DNA of 64,000 bases from Methylobacterium sp. J-077 (GCF_022829365.1 NZ_JAKSYJ010000093.1:148909-212908); one strand, 5' to 3'. Positions 1 through 8,906 are shown, counted from the first letter of the stretch. Numbers and translations: made by a program. Notes: generated from the letters alone by a model not told the origin.

Positions 1-2
1 GC

Positions 3-680
3 ATCCTCCACGGGGTCGACCTCACGGTAGGGGACCGCGGCAGCCTCACCGTCGTCGGGCCAAACGGGTCCGGCAAGTCAACTCTGATGAAGGTCGTCGT
101 CGGCCTCATCCGCCCTTCGCGGGGCCGCATCCGGCTCCTCGGCGAGGATGTGACAGGGCTCGGCGCCCCCGCCCGCGCCCGGCGCGGTGTCGGCTACGTG
201 CCTCAGGAGGCCAACGTCTTCCGCAACATGAGCGTGCGCGAGAACCTGAAGCTCGGCTTCGAATTCATCCCGTCGCGGCAGCCCAGCGGTTTCGCTGGCC
301 GGCTGGAGGCCATGCTGGACCTCTTCCCCGAACTGGCGGACAGGCTCGGGACGCTGGCGGGCCATCTCAGTGGCGGGCAGCGCCAGATGGTGGCGATGGC
401 CGCCGCCCTCATGCCCGCGCCCGCCCTGCTCGCCCTCGACGAGCCCTCAGCCGGGCTGTCGCCTCGCAACGCCGGGCTTTTGTTCGCCGCGATTGCGCGG
501 ATCGTCGAGTCGGGCGTCGCCGTCTTCATGATCGAGCAGAACACCCGCCTCGGCCTCGGCGCGGTCGAGGACGGTCTGGTGCTCGTCGCCGGTCAGGTTC
601 GGGCCCGTGCCCCGGCGCAGGCGCTGCTGGCCGACCCGGAGATGCGCCGGCTCTACCTCGGGGCCGAGGCGACCCCATGA
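3..680 (+). CDS. livF: Branched-chain amino-acid type ABC transporter ATP-binding protein LivF, 5' end outside window
   Basis: The reading frame is already open at base 3, so the start lies upstream of the window. It encodes the cytoplasmic ATPase that powers a LivHM-type importer. Seen in the sequence: Walker A GPNGSGKST (encoded at about 57-83, before the first in-window ATG), a Q-loop in VPQEANVF, the ABC signature LSGGQRQMV, and Walker B LLALDEPSAGL followed by an H-loop-equivalent region. The PQEANVFRNMSVRENL stretch resembles LivF rather than LivG. The stop overlaps the start of the downstream permease (ATGA), so the genes are translationally coupled. The substrate cannot be told from the ATPase; amides, urea and amino acids are all moved by this family. 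Confidence 0.9.
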   Translation: MLHGVDLTVGDRGSLTVVGPNGSGKSTLMKVVVGLIRPSRGRIRLLGEDVTGLGAPARARRGVGYVPQEANVFRNMSVRENLKLGFEFIPSRQPSGFAGRLEAMLDLFPELADRLGTLAGHLSGGQRQMVAMAAALMPAPALLALDEPSAGLSPRNAGLLFAAIARIVESGVAVFMIEQNTRLGLGAVEDGLVLVAGQVRARAPAQALLADPEMRRLYLGAEATP

Positions 681-1537
681 TCCAGCTTGTCTTCAACGGC
701 CTCGTCACCGGCCTCCTGATCGCGCTTCCCGCCCTCGCCCTCGCCCTAACATTCAGCGTGCTCCGCTTCGCGAACTACGCCATCGGCGCCATGCTGACGG
801 TGGGGGCCTACGCCGCGTTCGGGTTCAACACCCTCGCCGGCTGGCCGCTTCCGCTGGCGACATTGGGCGGGATGGCCGCCGGGGCGCTGGTCGCGGTCGG
901 CGTCAACGAACTCGTCTACGAGCGCCTTCGTGGGTGCTCGGGGGTCACGCTACTCGTCGCTTCCATCGGCGTCGCGCTGGCGCTAGAGAACGTCGTCCGG
1001 TTCATCGCCGGCAACTCCCCCCGGGGCTACGCGGTGGCGCTCGCCCGGCCGCTTCGCCTGTTCGGCCTGCGCATCAATTTCGAGCAGATCACCACCCTCT
1101 TCGCCGTCGTGGCGGTCCTCGCGGGCATCTGGGTGCTGTTCCGCTTCACCCGGATCGGTCGCGCCATGCGGGCCGTGGCCGATAACCCGGACCTCGCCGC
1201 CGTGCGGGGCATCGGGCGGCGGGGCGTCGTGACGGTGGTCTGGGCGCTGTCCGGCGCGCTCGCGGCTCTCGCCGGGGTGCTGATCGGTCTCGACGCGACC
1301 CTCGATCCGCAGATGGGCTGGACCTACACCCTACCGGTGTTCACCGCGGCGATCCTGGGGGGCCTCGCAAGCCCGATGGCGGCGGTTGCGGGCGCTCTGG
1401 TGCTCGGGGTGGCCGAGGAGCTCGCCACCACCGTGCTCGCCCCGCAATACCGCAACATTGTGGCGTTCCTGGTGATGGCCGTGATCCTCCTCGTCCGCCC
1501 GTCCGGGCTGTTCGGCGCAAGGTGGCTGACGCGATGA
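677..1537 (+). CDS. livH: Branched-chain amino-acid type ABC transporter permease LivH
   Basis: This 286-residue hydrophobic protein is the inner-membrane permease half that pairs with LivM. It has about eight membrane segments and typical LivH features: an N-terminal FNGLVTGLLIALPALALALTF helix region, FANYAIGAMLTVGAYAAF, and the C-terminal AAILGGLASPMAAVAGALVLG helix with RPSGLFG near the end. The start is ATG at 677 overlapping the livF stop by four bases, and the stop overlaps the next start the same way. Length is normal for the family. The substrate is not determined by the sequence. Confidence 0.88.
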   Translation: MIQLVFNGLVTGLLIALPALALALTFSVLRFANYAIGAMLTVGAYAAFGFNTLAGWPLPLATLGGMAAGALVAVGVNELVYERLRGCSGVTLLVASIGVALALENVVRFIAGNSPRGYAVALARPLRLFGLRINFEQITTLFAVVAVLAGIWVLFRFTRIGRAMRAVADNPDLAAVRGIGRRGVVTVVWALSGALAALAGVLIGLDATLDPQMGWTYTLPVFTAAILGGLASPMAAVAGALVLGVAEELATTVLAPQYRNIVAFLVMAVILLVRPSGLFGARWLTR

Positions 1538-2442
1538 CCGCCTACCTCATCGCCACCCTGGCGCTGGTTGCCATCAGCACGATCGCGGGCCTCGCCCTCA
1601 ACTTGCAATGGGGCCTGGGCGGCTTGGTCAATTTCGGCCTGTTCGGCTTCGTCATGCTCGGCGCCTACACCTGCGGGCTCTTGAACGTCGCGGGCTGGCC
1701 GCCGCTCCTCGCCATGGCGGCCGCCATCCTCGTGACCGGGCTCGCCAGCGCGACCGTCAGCCTGATCTCGATCAGGCTGTCCGACGACTACCTCGCCATC
1801 GTGTCCCTCGGCTTCGCGGAGAGCCTGCGGCTGTTCATCAGCTACGAGGAGTGGCTCACCCGCGGGACGCTCGGCGTGCCGGGTATCATGCGCCCTTTCG
1901 CCGGCTGGGTCCCACCCTCGGCGGCCGACGCGGTGTTCCTCGCCTTCGCCGTCGTCTGCCTCGCCATTGTCTATACCGTGTTCGAGATCCTGGCCCGGTC
2001 GCCCTTCGGCCGGACGCTTCGGGCCACCCGGGAGGACCCGATGGTCGCCGAGGCGCTCGGCAAGAACGTGCTGTGGCTGCGCCTGCGGGCTTTCGGCCTC
2101 GGCGGCGCGGCGCTCGGCATCGCGGGCAGCCTGCACGCGTTCAACTACACCTACATCGACCCGACCCAGTTCGGCCCGGTGATCACGGCCTACGCCTTTA
2201 TGGCGGTGATCATCGGGGGGCGCGGCAGCAACACCGGCGTCCTACTCGCGGGCTTCACCGTGGTCCTGCTCCTCGAAGGGAGCCGCTTTCTCATCGACGC
2301 ATTCGGCCTGCTGGATGGCGCCCAACTGGCGGCCTTGCGCCTCTTCCTGGTTGGGGTCGCCCTGGTCACGATTCTGATCTTTAAGCCGAACGGCTTCGTG
2401 CGTGAGTACCGCCTGATATCCCCGACGAAGGAGCGATCCTGA
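1534..2442 (+). CDS. livM: Branched-chain amino-acid type ABC transporter permease LivM
   Basis: A 302-residue membrane permease of the LivM type. Visible are LNLQWGLGGLVNFGLFGFVMLGAY, the family hallmark GYLAIVSLGFAE-like segment (here DYLAIVSLGFAES), the conserved cytoplasmic loop SPFGRTLRATREDPMVAEALGKN that docks on the ATPase, and a KPNGFVREYR tail. I chose the ATG at 1534 because it forms an ATGA overlap with livH, as at the previous junction; a GTG at 1522 would add four residues. It ends in a TGATG overlap with the next gene. Together with livF and livH it forms an importer whose binding protein and LivG must lie upstream of the window. Confidence 0.87.
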   Translation: MTAYLIATLALVAISTIAGLALNLQWGLGGLVNFGLFGFVMLGAYTCGLLNVAGWPPLLAMAAAILVTGLASATVSLISIRLSDDYLAIVSLGFAESLRLFISYEEWLTRGTLGVPGIMRPFAGWVPPSAADAVFLAFAVVCLAIVYTVFEILARSPFGRTLRATREDPMVAEALGKNVLWLRLRAFGLGGAALGIAGSLHAFNYTYIDPTQFGPVITAYAFMAVIIGGRGSNTGVLLAGFTVVLLLEGSRFLIDAFGLLDGAQLAALRLFLVGVALVTILIFKPNGFVREYRLISPTKERS

Positions 2443-2984
2443 TGGCCCGCGTGACGATGAAGACCCTCGACGACCTCCCGGCCGTGCTGCACCCGCTTTG
2501 GGACAAGATGACGAGCTACGGCGAGTTCGCGGACCAAGCCGGCGTGATGGCGCAGCGCCTGCCGATCTTCCAGCACACCTGGGCGATGCTCACCCAGCTC
2601 TCCGACGAGGCGGTGTTGCCGAAGCGCTATCTCGAACTCGCAATCGTGACCGTCTCGCTCCTCAACAAATGCGAGTACTGTGTCGCTCATCACGCGCCGA
2701 AGCTCGCGGTGCAGGGCGTGACAGAGGCCGGTGCGGAGCGCCTCCTCGACTACGGGGACCACCCCGAGCTCGACGATGTCGACAAGCTCGTGGTGGAGTA
2801 CAGCATCGCAGTCACGAACAATTGGAGCCGGACGCGAGACGAGATCTTCACCCGCATCCGGCAGCATTTCAGTGAGCCGCAACTCGTCGAGCTGACATGG
2901 CGGATTGCGCTTTGTGGCGCCTTCAATCGCTTCAACGACATCCTTCAGGTCGATGTCGCCGAGGCCTCAATCGCGGCGGAGTAA
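2442..2984 (+). CDS. Carboxymuconolactone decarboxylase / AhpD-like family protein
   Basis: A 180-residue protein of the AhpD-like fold. The key motif is the redox pair in NKCEYCVAHHAPK (CxxC with a following His), typical of peroxidase-type members, in a helical context with a C-terminal LVELTWRIALCGAFNRFNDILQ helix also common in the family. A good ribosome site (AAGGAG at 2428-2433) precedes the ATG, which overlaps the livM stop. Operon placement suggests it acts on, or protects from, something linked to the imported compound. A peroxidase or decarboxylase role is inferred from the family only; the individual substrate is unknown. Confidence 0.8.
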   Translation: MARVTMKTLDDLPAVLHPLWDKMTSYGEFADQAGVMAQRLPIFQHTWAMLTQLSDEAVLPKRYLELAIVTVSLLNKCEYCVAHHAPKLAVQGVTEAGAERLLDYGDHPELDDVDKLVVEYSIAVTNNWSRTRDEIFTRIRQHFSEPQLVELTWRIALCGAFNRFNDILQVDVAEASIAAE

Positions 2985-3258
2985 GTCAGGCGCGAGGCCG
3001 CCCCTGGCAGCGGGTTGTCGTTGCTTGCAGCCAAGAACAATTCGGCGGCAAGGTATGGACTGATCCTAAGTCGATGTTCCCGGGGTTCGACTGTGTTTTT
3101 CGGTCGTGTTGACCGCCGCCGAGCACTGGCTCAGCAGCAGACGGTGTGAAGCCAGCGCCGTGTCGGTCCTCGATCGGCCTGTCTGCTGATTCAGCGGCCT
3201 GCCCTATATGCGGAAGGGCCGCTTTGGGCCATGTGCTGTCGGCGCTGATAGCCCTGGG

Positions 3259-3660
3259 TCACGTCGCAGTCATGGGGATGCGTGCGATGACCTTGATCTC
3301 GAAGTCGAAGCCTGCAAGCCACGTCACCCCAACAGCCGTCCAGTTTGGGTAAGGCGGCGCTCCGATCTCAGCGTTACGCACGGCCATAATCGTCTCAAAC
3401 TGCGCCTGTGGGTCGGTGTGGAAGGTCGTGACGTCAACGACGTCGTCGAAGGTGCACCCGGCCGCTGTCAGCACGCCGCGCAGATTGGCGAAGGCGCGTC
3501 GAACTTGAGCTTCGAAGTTGGGTTCGGGGGAGCCGTCCTCTCGACTGCCGACCTGTCCCGAGACAAATAGCAAGTCGCCCGAACGGATCGCGGCTGAGTA
3601 GCGATGCGCATCGTACAGGGCATGACGAGCGGCGGGCGTGACGGCGTCGCGCTTAGGCAT
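3259..3660 (-). CDS. RidA (YjgF) family deaminase-like protein
   Basis: A 133-residue RidA-fold protein. Family landmarks visible are SGDLLFVSGQVG, VRRAFANLRGVLTAAGCTFDDVVDVTTF and NWTAVGVTWLAGFDFEIKVIA. Canonical RidA removes reactive enamine/imine intermediates with an Arg in a C-terminal R-x-x-(V/I)-E pattern; here the corresponding region reads TAVGVTWLAGFDFEI, so the classical catalytic Arg is not evident and this is probably another Rid subgroup. The ATG at 3660 is chosen because AGAAGGA sits eight bases before it; a start 33 bases earlier has no clear site. The gene is divergent from a TetR regulator with dyad operators between, so it is probably the regulated target. Confidence 0.82.
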   Translation of the reverse strand: MPKRDAVTPAARHALYDAHRYSAAIRSGDLLFVSGQVGSREDGSPEPNFEAQVRRAFANLRGVLTAAGCTFDDVVDVTTFHTDPQAQFETIMAVRNAEIGAPPYPNWTAVGVTWLAGFDFEIKVIARIPMTAT

Positions 3661-3751
3661 GATCACATCCTTCTCGTGTATCGGGTTGGGCAAACGCAGC
3701 GTCGATATGCGTCGCCGTTCGAGACGTTCCCCTTCTGAGCGACAGGTTAAT

Positions 3752-3795
3752 ATACGCCTCGTATGTCAGCGGATGCTCCACATACGTCACGTATG
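3752..3795. promoter_or_regulatory. Pair of dyad operators between RidA-like and tetR genes
   Basis: Two related inverted repeats lie in the divergent promoter region. Site 1 is ATACG-CCT-CGTAT at 3752-3764. Site 2 is CATACGT-C-ACGTATG at 3781-3795, perfect over seven bases per arm. Their centres are 30 bp apart, close to three helical turns. Both contain the ATACG/CGTAT arms. The location directly upstream of a TetR-family gene fits autoregulation plus control of the divergent gene; protein binding is inferred. Confidence 0.72.
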
Positions 3796-3830
3796 TCAAC
3801 TGGCTCGATAGCGCACTGGAGGAAAGGCAC

Positions 3831-4427
3831 ATGGCCACGGGACGGCGGGCCGAGACGATGGCCGAGACGCGAGACAAGCTTCTGGGGGCCGCGCGTCGGG
3901 CGTTCGCAACCCAAGGCTACGCGGCGGCGTCCATGGATGATCTCACTGCCTCAGTCGGCCTGACGCGCGGCGCGCTCTATCACAACTTCGGGGACAAGAA
4001 GGGACTGCTCTGGGCCGTAATCGCGCAGATCGACGACGAAATGGCCGAGCGGTTGCGCAGGGTCCGCGAACGAGCGCCGAACACGTGGCAAGGCCTCCTC
4101 GACGACGGGACGGCCTACATCGAGATGGCGGTTGAGCCCGAAATACAGCGCATCATGCTGCTCGACGGCCCCGCCGTTCTCGGTGATCCTTCTAAGTGGC
4201 CGGGCGAGAACGCGTGCCTGCAAATCACGATGCGCACCATCCGGTCGCTGATCGACGAGGGCGTCGTGCACGCCCTCGACGTCGAGGCGGCGGGGCGTCT
4301 CTTGAATGGTGCGGCATTGAGTGCGGCGCTCTGGGTCGCCGCTTCCGATGATCCATCCGCGGTCCGCGACAAGGCCGTCACCGCGTTCCGGCGGTTAGCG
4401 AGTGGGTTGCTGGGCGATCAGGTCTGA
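3831..4427 (+). CDS. TetR/AcrR family transcriptional regulator
   Basis: A 198-residue repressor-type regulator. The N-terminal HTH (about residues 10-60) shows the usual pattern LLGAARRAFATQGYAAASMDDL, VGLTRGALYHNFGDKKGLLWAV. The remainder is the helical ligand-binding and dimer domain, with a C-terminal helix AAGRLLNGAALSAALWVA seen in many members. An AGGAAAGG ribosome site lies a few bases before the ATG. Two dyads just upstream (3752-3795) are likely its operators, and the divergent RidA-like gene its likely target. The ligand is unknown. Confidence 0.9.
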   Translation: MATGRRAETMAETRDKLLGAARRAFATQGYAAASMDDLTASVGLTRGALYHNFGDKKGLLWAVIAQIDDEMAERLRRVRERAPNTWQGLLDDGTAYIEMAVEPEIQRIMLLDGPAVLGDPSKWPGENACLQITMRTIRSLIDEGVVHALDVEAAGRLLNGAALSAALWVAASDDPSAVRDKAVTAFRRLASGLLGDQV

Positions 4428-4946
4428 GGATCACAGAAAGCCGCAGACGCGCTGAACGTGACGAGCTGACATGCTCTAACAACCGCATTTGGGAGGGTCG
4501 GGCACAGGGTTGAACGGCTCAATCGGGTCGCAAGCCGCGCGTCCGCTTTTCCAGCAGCCTCGCTCCGAAGCGGACTGGCAGCAATCGGCCAAACCCTGCC
4601 ATTCCAGACCGCGGCTTCGCGCCATGAGCAGACATCAACCCACCGCCTGGCAGCGGACATTCAGGTCCAGGTAATCATCCGTCCGGTGTCGACCCTTCTC
4701 TGAAGTTCGGAAGGTCCGCTTGCAGGCAACCTGATGCCCCGCCGCGACCGATCCTGATCAAAGGCACTGCACAGCGGCGTTCCACACGGATCTAAAATGT
4801 CGGTCTTTTTGGCGTTCCAAACTTCGCAGACACCTTTTGGAACGGCTCGGCCGAGATTGTAGACCGTCCCACAGGAGCAGGCCCTATCGGAACGACGTAC
4901 GTCACAACCAAGCACTGTGGAGGGGCTTAGCTTGATATGCGAAGCT
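4428..4946. other. Intergenic region with a hairpin repeat element
   Basis: About 520 bases between convergent tetR and the dehydratase gene. No convincing gene is seen; short open frames lack ribosome sites and family resemblance. It contains the inverted repeat GTCCGCTT (4541-4548) and AAGCGGAC (4568-4575), part of a roughly 53-base element that recurs near 40247 (see the repeat entry there). Confidence 0.6.
4541..4593. repeat. Dispersed intergenic hairpin repeat, copy 1
   Basis: A roughly 53-base segment that opens with GTCCGCTTTTCCAGCA, has the complementary arm AAGCGGAC 19 bases after the first arm, and ends in TCGGCCA. A second copy at 40247-40299 aligns over the same length with a similar hairpin, about four fifths identical by eye. 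Both copies are in non-coding DNA. Confidence 0.55.
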
Positions 4947-6656
4947 TTACCCACCGCTCGGTGCGCTTTTACCTATGAGGAAATCGAAGTCGCAGCCCTC
5001 AGGAGCCTGAGTGACGGTGCGGCGGTAGAGCGCCTTGTAGCCCCGGGTCGGGGCCGGCGGCGGTCGGTGGTCCGTGATCCGACGAGCAATCTCATCATTC
5101 TCGACCAGCAGGTCGATCCGCTTGTCCCGGATCGATAGGCGGATCCTGTCGCCGTCGCGCACCGCCGCGAGCGGGCCGCCGATCGCGGCTTCGGGGGCGA
5201 TGTGCAGAACGATCGACCCGAAGGCGGTGCCGGACATTCGCGCGTCGGAAATGCGCACCATGTCCTTCACCCCCGCCCGGGCGAGTTTCTTCGGAATGGG
5301 CAGATAGCCGGCCTCCGGCATCCCGGCAGCGTGCGGGCCGGCATTCTGCAGCACCAGTACGTCGCCTGGGCCCACGTCGAGCTCGGGATCGTCGATCCGC
5401 CGGCTCAGGTCCTCGAGGCCGGTGAAAACCACCGCACGCCCCTCGGACTCGAAAAGGTTCGGCGTCGCGGCAGCGCGCTTAAAAATCGCCCCCTCGGGGG
5501 CGAGGTTGCCGGTGAGCGCCACCAGCCCGCCGACCGGCGAGACCGGATTGTCGAAGGCCCGGATAACCGAGCGGTCGACCCAGCCGGGCGGCTCATCCAG
5601 GCGTTCGGCCAGGGTACGGCCCTCCACATCGACGGTGCCGAGATGCAGGAGCGGGCGCAGTTCACGCAGCAGCGCACCCATGCCGCCGGCGGCATGGAAA
5701 TCCTCCATGTAGCCCTCGCCCACCGGCTTCAGGTCGACCAGCACCGGCGTCTCGTCCGAGATCTGGTTGAAGCGCTCGTATGAGATCCGAATGCCTATCC
5801 GACCCGCGATGGCCGTGAGGTGCACGATGGCGTTGGTAGATCCGGACACCGCCATCAGGGCCCGGATCGCGTTCTCCACGGATTCCCGGGTGATGACCTG
5901 GGCTGGGGTGATCTTGGTCTGGATCAGGCGCACCGCGGCCCGTCCCGTCTCTTCGGCGGCGACCAGCCGGTCGGAATGCACCGCCGGGATCGCGGCCGTG
6001 CCCGGCAACGACATGCCGAGCGCCTCGGCGATGCACGCCATGGTCGAGGCGGTGCCCATCACCGCACAGGTGCCGGCCGTGACGGAGAGCCGGCCTTCGA
6101 CTTCGGCGATCTCGTCTGCATCCACTGTCCCGGCCCGGTACTTGGCCCAGAAGCCCCGGCAATCCGTGCAGGCGCCGAGCCGCTGGCCCCGATGGCGTCC
6201 GGTGGACATCGGGCCGGTCACGACCTGGATCGCCGGCAGACCCGCAGAGGCCGCGCCCATGAGCTGGGCCGGGACCGTCTTGTCACAGCCGCCGATCAGC
6301 ACGACCGCATCCATCGGCTGGGCCTGGATCATCTCCTCCGTGTCCATGGCCATCAGGTTGCGGTACATCATACTGGTCGGACTAAGGAAAACTTCGCCCA
6401 GCGACACGGTTGGGAATGGCCGCGGCAGGGCCCCAGCGGCCAGCACCCCCCGCGAGACGGCCTCCACCAGCTCGGGCATGCTGCGATGACAGTTGTTGAA
6501 CCCGGACGGCGTCATGGCGATGCCGACCACCGGCTTGTCAAGCAGCGTCCGCGAGATCCCCATTGAGCGGGCGAAGGAGCGGCGCAGGTAGCGGGCGAAG
6601 TCGCGGTCGCCGTAATTGGTTAGGCCCCGGTCGAGGCCATGCGGTTCATCGGTCAT
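4947..6656 (-). CDS. IlvD/Edd family Fe-S dehydratase (sugar-acid or dihydroxy-acid dehydratase)
   Basis: A 569-residue dehydratase of the IlvD/Edd family, which removes water from vicinal hydroxyacids using an Fe-S cluster and Mg. The three conserved cysteines are visible: Cys56 (SGFNNCHRSM), Cys124 (IGGCDKTVPA, also supplying Asp and Lys) and Cys197 (TAGTCAVMGTASTM). Further family signatures are AIPAVHSDR, the MAVSGSTNAIVHL segment, and KDMVRISDARMSGTAFG near the C-terminus. Length and the TGPMSTGRHRG region resemble the arabonate/xylonate-type subgroup more than biosynthetic IlvD; the exact substrate is uncertain. The gene runs with the adjacent dehydrogenase and RpiR genes, suggesting a catabolic unit for a sugar acid or hydroxyacid. 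Confidence 0.86.
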   Translation of the reverse strand: MTDEPHGLDRGLTNYGDRDFARYLRRSFARSMGISRTLLDKPVVGIAMTPSGFNNCHRSMPELVEAVSRGVLAAGALPRPFPTVSLGEVFLSPTSMMYRNLMAMDTEEMIQAQPMDAVVLIGGCDKTVPAQLMGAASAGLPAIQVVTGPMSTGRHRGQRLGACTDCRGFWAKYRAGTVDADEIAEVEGRLSVTAGTCAVMGTASTMACIAEALGMSLPGTAAIPAVHSDRLVAAEETGRAAVRLIQTKITPAQVITRESVENAIRALMAVSGSTNAIVHLTAIAGRIGIRISYERFNQISDETPVLVDLKPVGEGYMEDFHAAGGMGALLRELRPLLHLGTVDVEGRTLAERLDEPPGWVDRSVIRAFDNPVSPVGGLVALTGNLAPEGAIFKRAAATPNLFESEGRAVVFTGLEDLSRRIDDPELDVGPGDVLVLQNAGPHAAGMPEAGYLPIPKKLARAGVKDMVRISDARMSGTAFGSIVLHIAPEAAIGGPLAAVRDGDRIRLSIRDKRIDLLVENDEIARRITDHRPPPAPTRGYKALYRRTVTQAPEGCDFDFLIGKSAPSGG

Positions 6657-6682
6657 CTGGGTACCTCGATCCTTAATCAGGG

Positions 6683-7581
6683 TCAGGGGCAGGCGGGGTG
6701 GCTGCGGTAGCGAACGTCGAGGAGATCCTCAAAGACGCGGACCATCCCGCCCTTGTCCTTGTCGCCGTGACCGCTAAGCAGCGCGGCCTGATAAGTCGCA
6801 GTAGCCGCAGCGAGGACGGGCATTGGCACACACAGGTTTGCCGAGATGCCTGCACCGCTCACCAGGTCCTTGTAGGCGTGTGCCATCGAGTAGCCGTCGA
6901 AGAAGTGCCCCTGAAGTATGCGCGGAATGAAGAATTCGGACGCGTGGCTCCGGCCCGTACCGAGTTAACGACCTCCGCCACCAGGTCAGAATTGAGACCT
7001 AGCTTCGCGGACATCGGCAAGATCTCAGCGAGCGCAGCAGCGTTGATATCGAACAACAGCTGATTTATGAGCTTGATGAGTTGGCCGCTACCGCTCGGCC
7101 CAGCGTAGACAATTTTGTTCCCGATCAAGTCGAGATGTTTTCGGACCGACTCGAACACGTTGGGATCGCCCCCGCACATCACCGTCAACGTTCCATCGGC
7201 GGCCCGCGCCGCCATCCCGGACACGGGAGCATCGAGGAAATGGACGCGCAGGTTAGCGAGCCTTCCGGCGAGTTCGAGGGCCTGCGCGTAGGCGATCGTG
7301 CTGGTGTCAACGATGACGGTGTCTGGCCTCAGCCGCTCGGCCTGGCCGTCGGGGCCGAATAGGACAGCTTCAACCGCATCCCCGTCTGGAAGGCACAGAA
7401 AGATTACGTGCGCCTCGGCCACGTCGGAGAGGCGCGTGGTCGTCCGGGCTCCCCAGCGCTCGAACTCGGCGAGCTGCTCAGGTTTCCGCGCGCCGACGAC
7501 GAGGCCGCCCGGGACTCGCAGCAGGTTCATCGCCATCGGCCGGCCCATCTGGCCCAGTCCTATAAATCCCGCTTCCCGCAT
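6683..7581 (-). pseudogene. NAD(P)-dependent beta-hydroxyacid dehydrogenase (3-hydroxyisobutyrate / tartronate-semialdehyde type), frameshifted
   Basis: The N-terminal frame shows the Rossmann motif FIGLGQMGRPMAMNL, the substrate loop DAPVSGMAARAADGTLTVMCGGD and the catalytic Lys region GSGQLIKLINQLL, all classic for this family. After ...VRAGATR the frame continues into nonsense, while a second frame carries the family C-terminus EFFIPRIL, FFDGYSMAHAYKDL, LVSGAGISANL to a stop at 6683. Restoring one base near 6938-6944 joins them; total length 899 nt is one short of 300 codons. It is therefore a single-base deletion or a sequence error. The start at 7581 has a GAGGGGA ribosome site. The role would be reduction of a semialdehyde made downstream of the neighbouring dehydratase. 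Confidence 0.85.
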
Positions 7582-8533
7582 GCTCGATTTCCCCTCTAGA
7601 CCCATCTGGTGTCGCTTCGGCCATGCTCGTCTTGGCTCTCGCCCCCAAGCGTGGCCGTCGACCAGCGGATCGCGGCTGCAGGTGGATGCCGAGGCTCGCG
7701 AGATGTCCGTCGGTCCGCTGGAGCGCGGCCACCGTCTCCTCGCCGTCCGCTTCAGACACGAGAGCGGCGAGGATCTCGGCGACCACGAAGGCCGGCGACA
7801 TCGCGTGGAACGGCGCGGGGCTTTCGGTCGGCGCTGTGACGACGTACCGAGCGAGGCGGGCGAGAGGCGATACGATGCTGTCTGTGATGGCTACGACCGG
7901 GATGCCGCGCGAGGCAGCGTGTTCCGCCAGTTCGACCGTCGCACGCGTGTATGGGAGCGCCGTCGCGGCCAGCAGCACATCGTCCGCCGTGGCCCGCCCC
8001 AACGCGTCAGGCCCCGTCCCCCCCGGGCCATCGAGCAGGATGCTGCGCTCCCCGACGAGCGTCATGATGTAGTGGAAATGCCAAGCGATCGGATGCATCG
8101 AGCGCAGGCTGACGCAGTAGACCCGCCTCGCACCCGCCAGCAGTTCCGCCGCAGCGACCAAGCTCGCGAGCGTCTCCGGTTTCGCTAGGCTCGCGACCTG
8201 CGCGGCGAGCGATGCGATCATGGCAGCGGCAAGGGATTTCGCGCCTTTCTGGCCCGGTCCGACGGCACGCGCCTTGCCGGCGAAACCAGAACCACCCGTC
8301 CGCAGAGTCTCAGCATGGGCCTCACGGATACGGTCGTACCCATCCAGACCGAGATGCTTCGCGAAGCGTGTCATCGTGGCTGGTTGGACGCCTGCCCGCC
8401 GCGCCTGTTCGCGCATCGTCAGGAGCGCGACGTCGCTGGGGTGGTCCAAGACGTACTGAGCCGCGACACGGAACTGCTCCGAGAGCGCGCCGTAGTCGGC
8501 GACGATCCTGTCCCTAAGCGCCTCCTGGCTCAT
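7478..8533 (-). CDS. RpiR/MurR family transcriptional regulator (HTH + SIS domain)
   Basis: A 351-residue regulator. Residues about 1-80 form the RpiR HTH (LTMREQARRAGVQPATMTRFAKHLGLDGYDRIREA); residues about 115-260 form a sugar-isomerase (SIS) domain with ARRVYCVSLRSMHPIAWHFHY and IPVVAITDSIVSPLARLA, which normally senses a phosphosugar or sugar acid. The family is usually about 280-300 residues. The last 60 residues here are Arg/Pro/Gly-rich and overlap the start of the downstream dehydrogenase by about 100 bases, so the tail may reflect a lost stop codon or a frameshift. It probably controls the dehydratase/dehydrogenase genes, and possibly the divergent aminotransferase. Confidence 0.85.
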   Translation of the reverse strand: MSQEALRDRIVADYGALSEQFRVAAQYVLDHPSDVALLTMREQARRAGVQPATMTRFAKHLGLDGYDRIREAHAETLRTGGSGFAGKARAVGPGQKGAKSLAAAMIASLAAQVASLAKPETLASLVAAAELLAGARRVYCVSLRSMHPIAWHFHYIMTLVGERSILLDGPGGTGPDALGRATADDVLLAATALPYTRATVELAEHAASRGIPVVAITDSIVSPLARLARYVVTAPTESPAPFHAMSPAFVVAEILAALVSEADGEETVAALQRTDGHLASLGIHLQPRSAGRRPRLGARAKTSMAEATPDGSRGEIEHAGSGIYRTGPDGPADGDEPAASPGRPRRRRAET

Positions 8534-8906
8534 ACTAACCCCTTACCCTTTGAAAGATGATGTTGCAACGCATGGATCATATTGGTACACGATGAAACAA
8601 TGAGATCATCTCGGATGCCGAGTGCCTCGGCGAGCAACTGCGCCCGGCTCGGCAGGAGCATAGACCGCTAAGGCGCTCAAACGGGATGAGGGCGATCATG
8701 TCGGAGAAACCAATACAGCCTCGACGGTAGGTCCCTCTGACCTGGTTGCTGCTGCAAGCCAAGCGCCTGCCTCCGCGGCTTCCGGGCTCGATACCGGACG
8801 GCTTGTTCGCCGGACCGGTCCCAAACACCGCCGACGTCCATCGGTGGTCGGCAGCCGAAAACAACGCGCTCTTTAAGCTCGCAACAACTTTGAAGGACGA
8901 AGGCGT
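8534..8906. other. Divergent promoter region between rpiR and the aminotransferase
   Basis: About 370 bases without a convincing gene. It contains an imperfect dyad at 8591-8610 (GATGA, ten bases, TCATC) that could serve the RpiR regulator. AAGGACGAAGG just before 8907 is the ribosome site of the aminotransferase gene. Confidence 0.45.

Noticed and set aside
6825..6844. Second sigma-54-like promoter (TTGGCAC ... TTTGCC)
   Set aside because: The spacing between GG and GC is several bases too long, and it lies inside the frameshifted dehydrogenase coding region.
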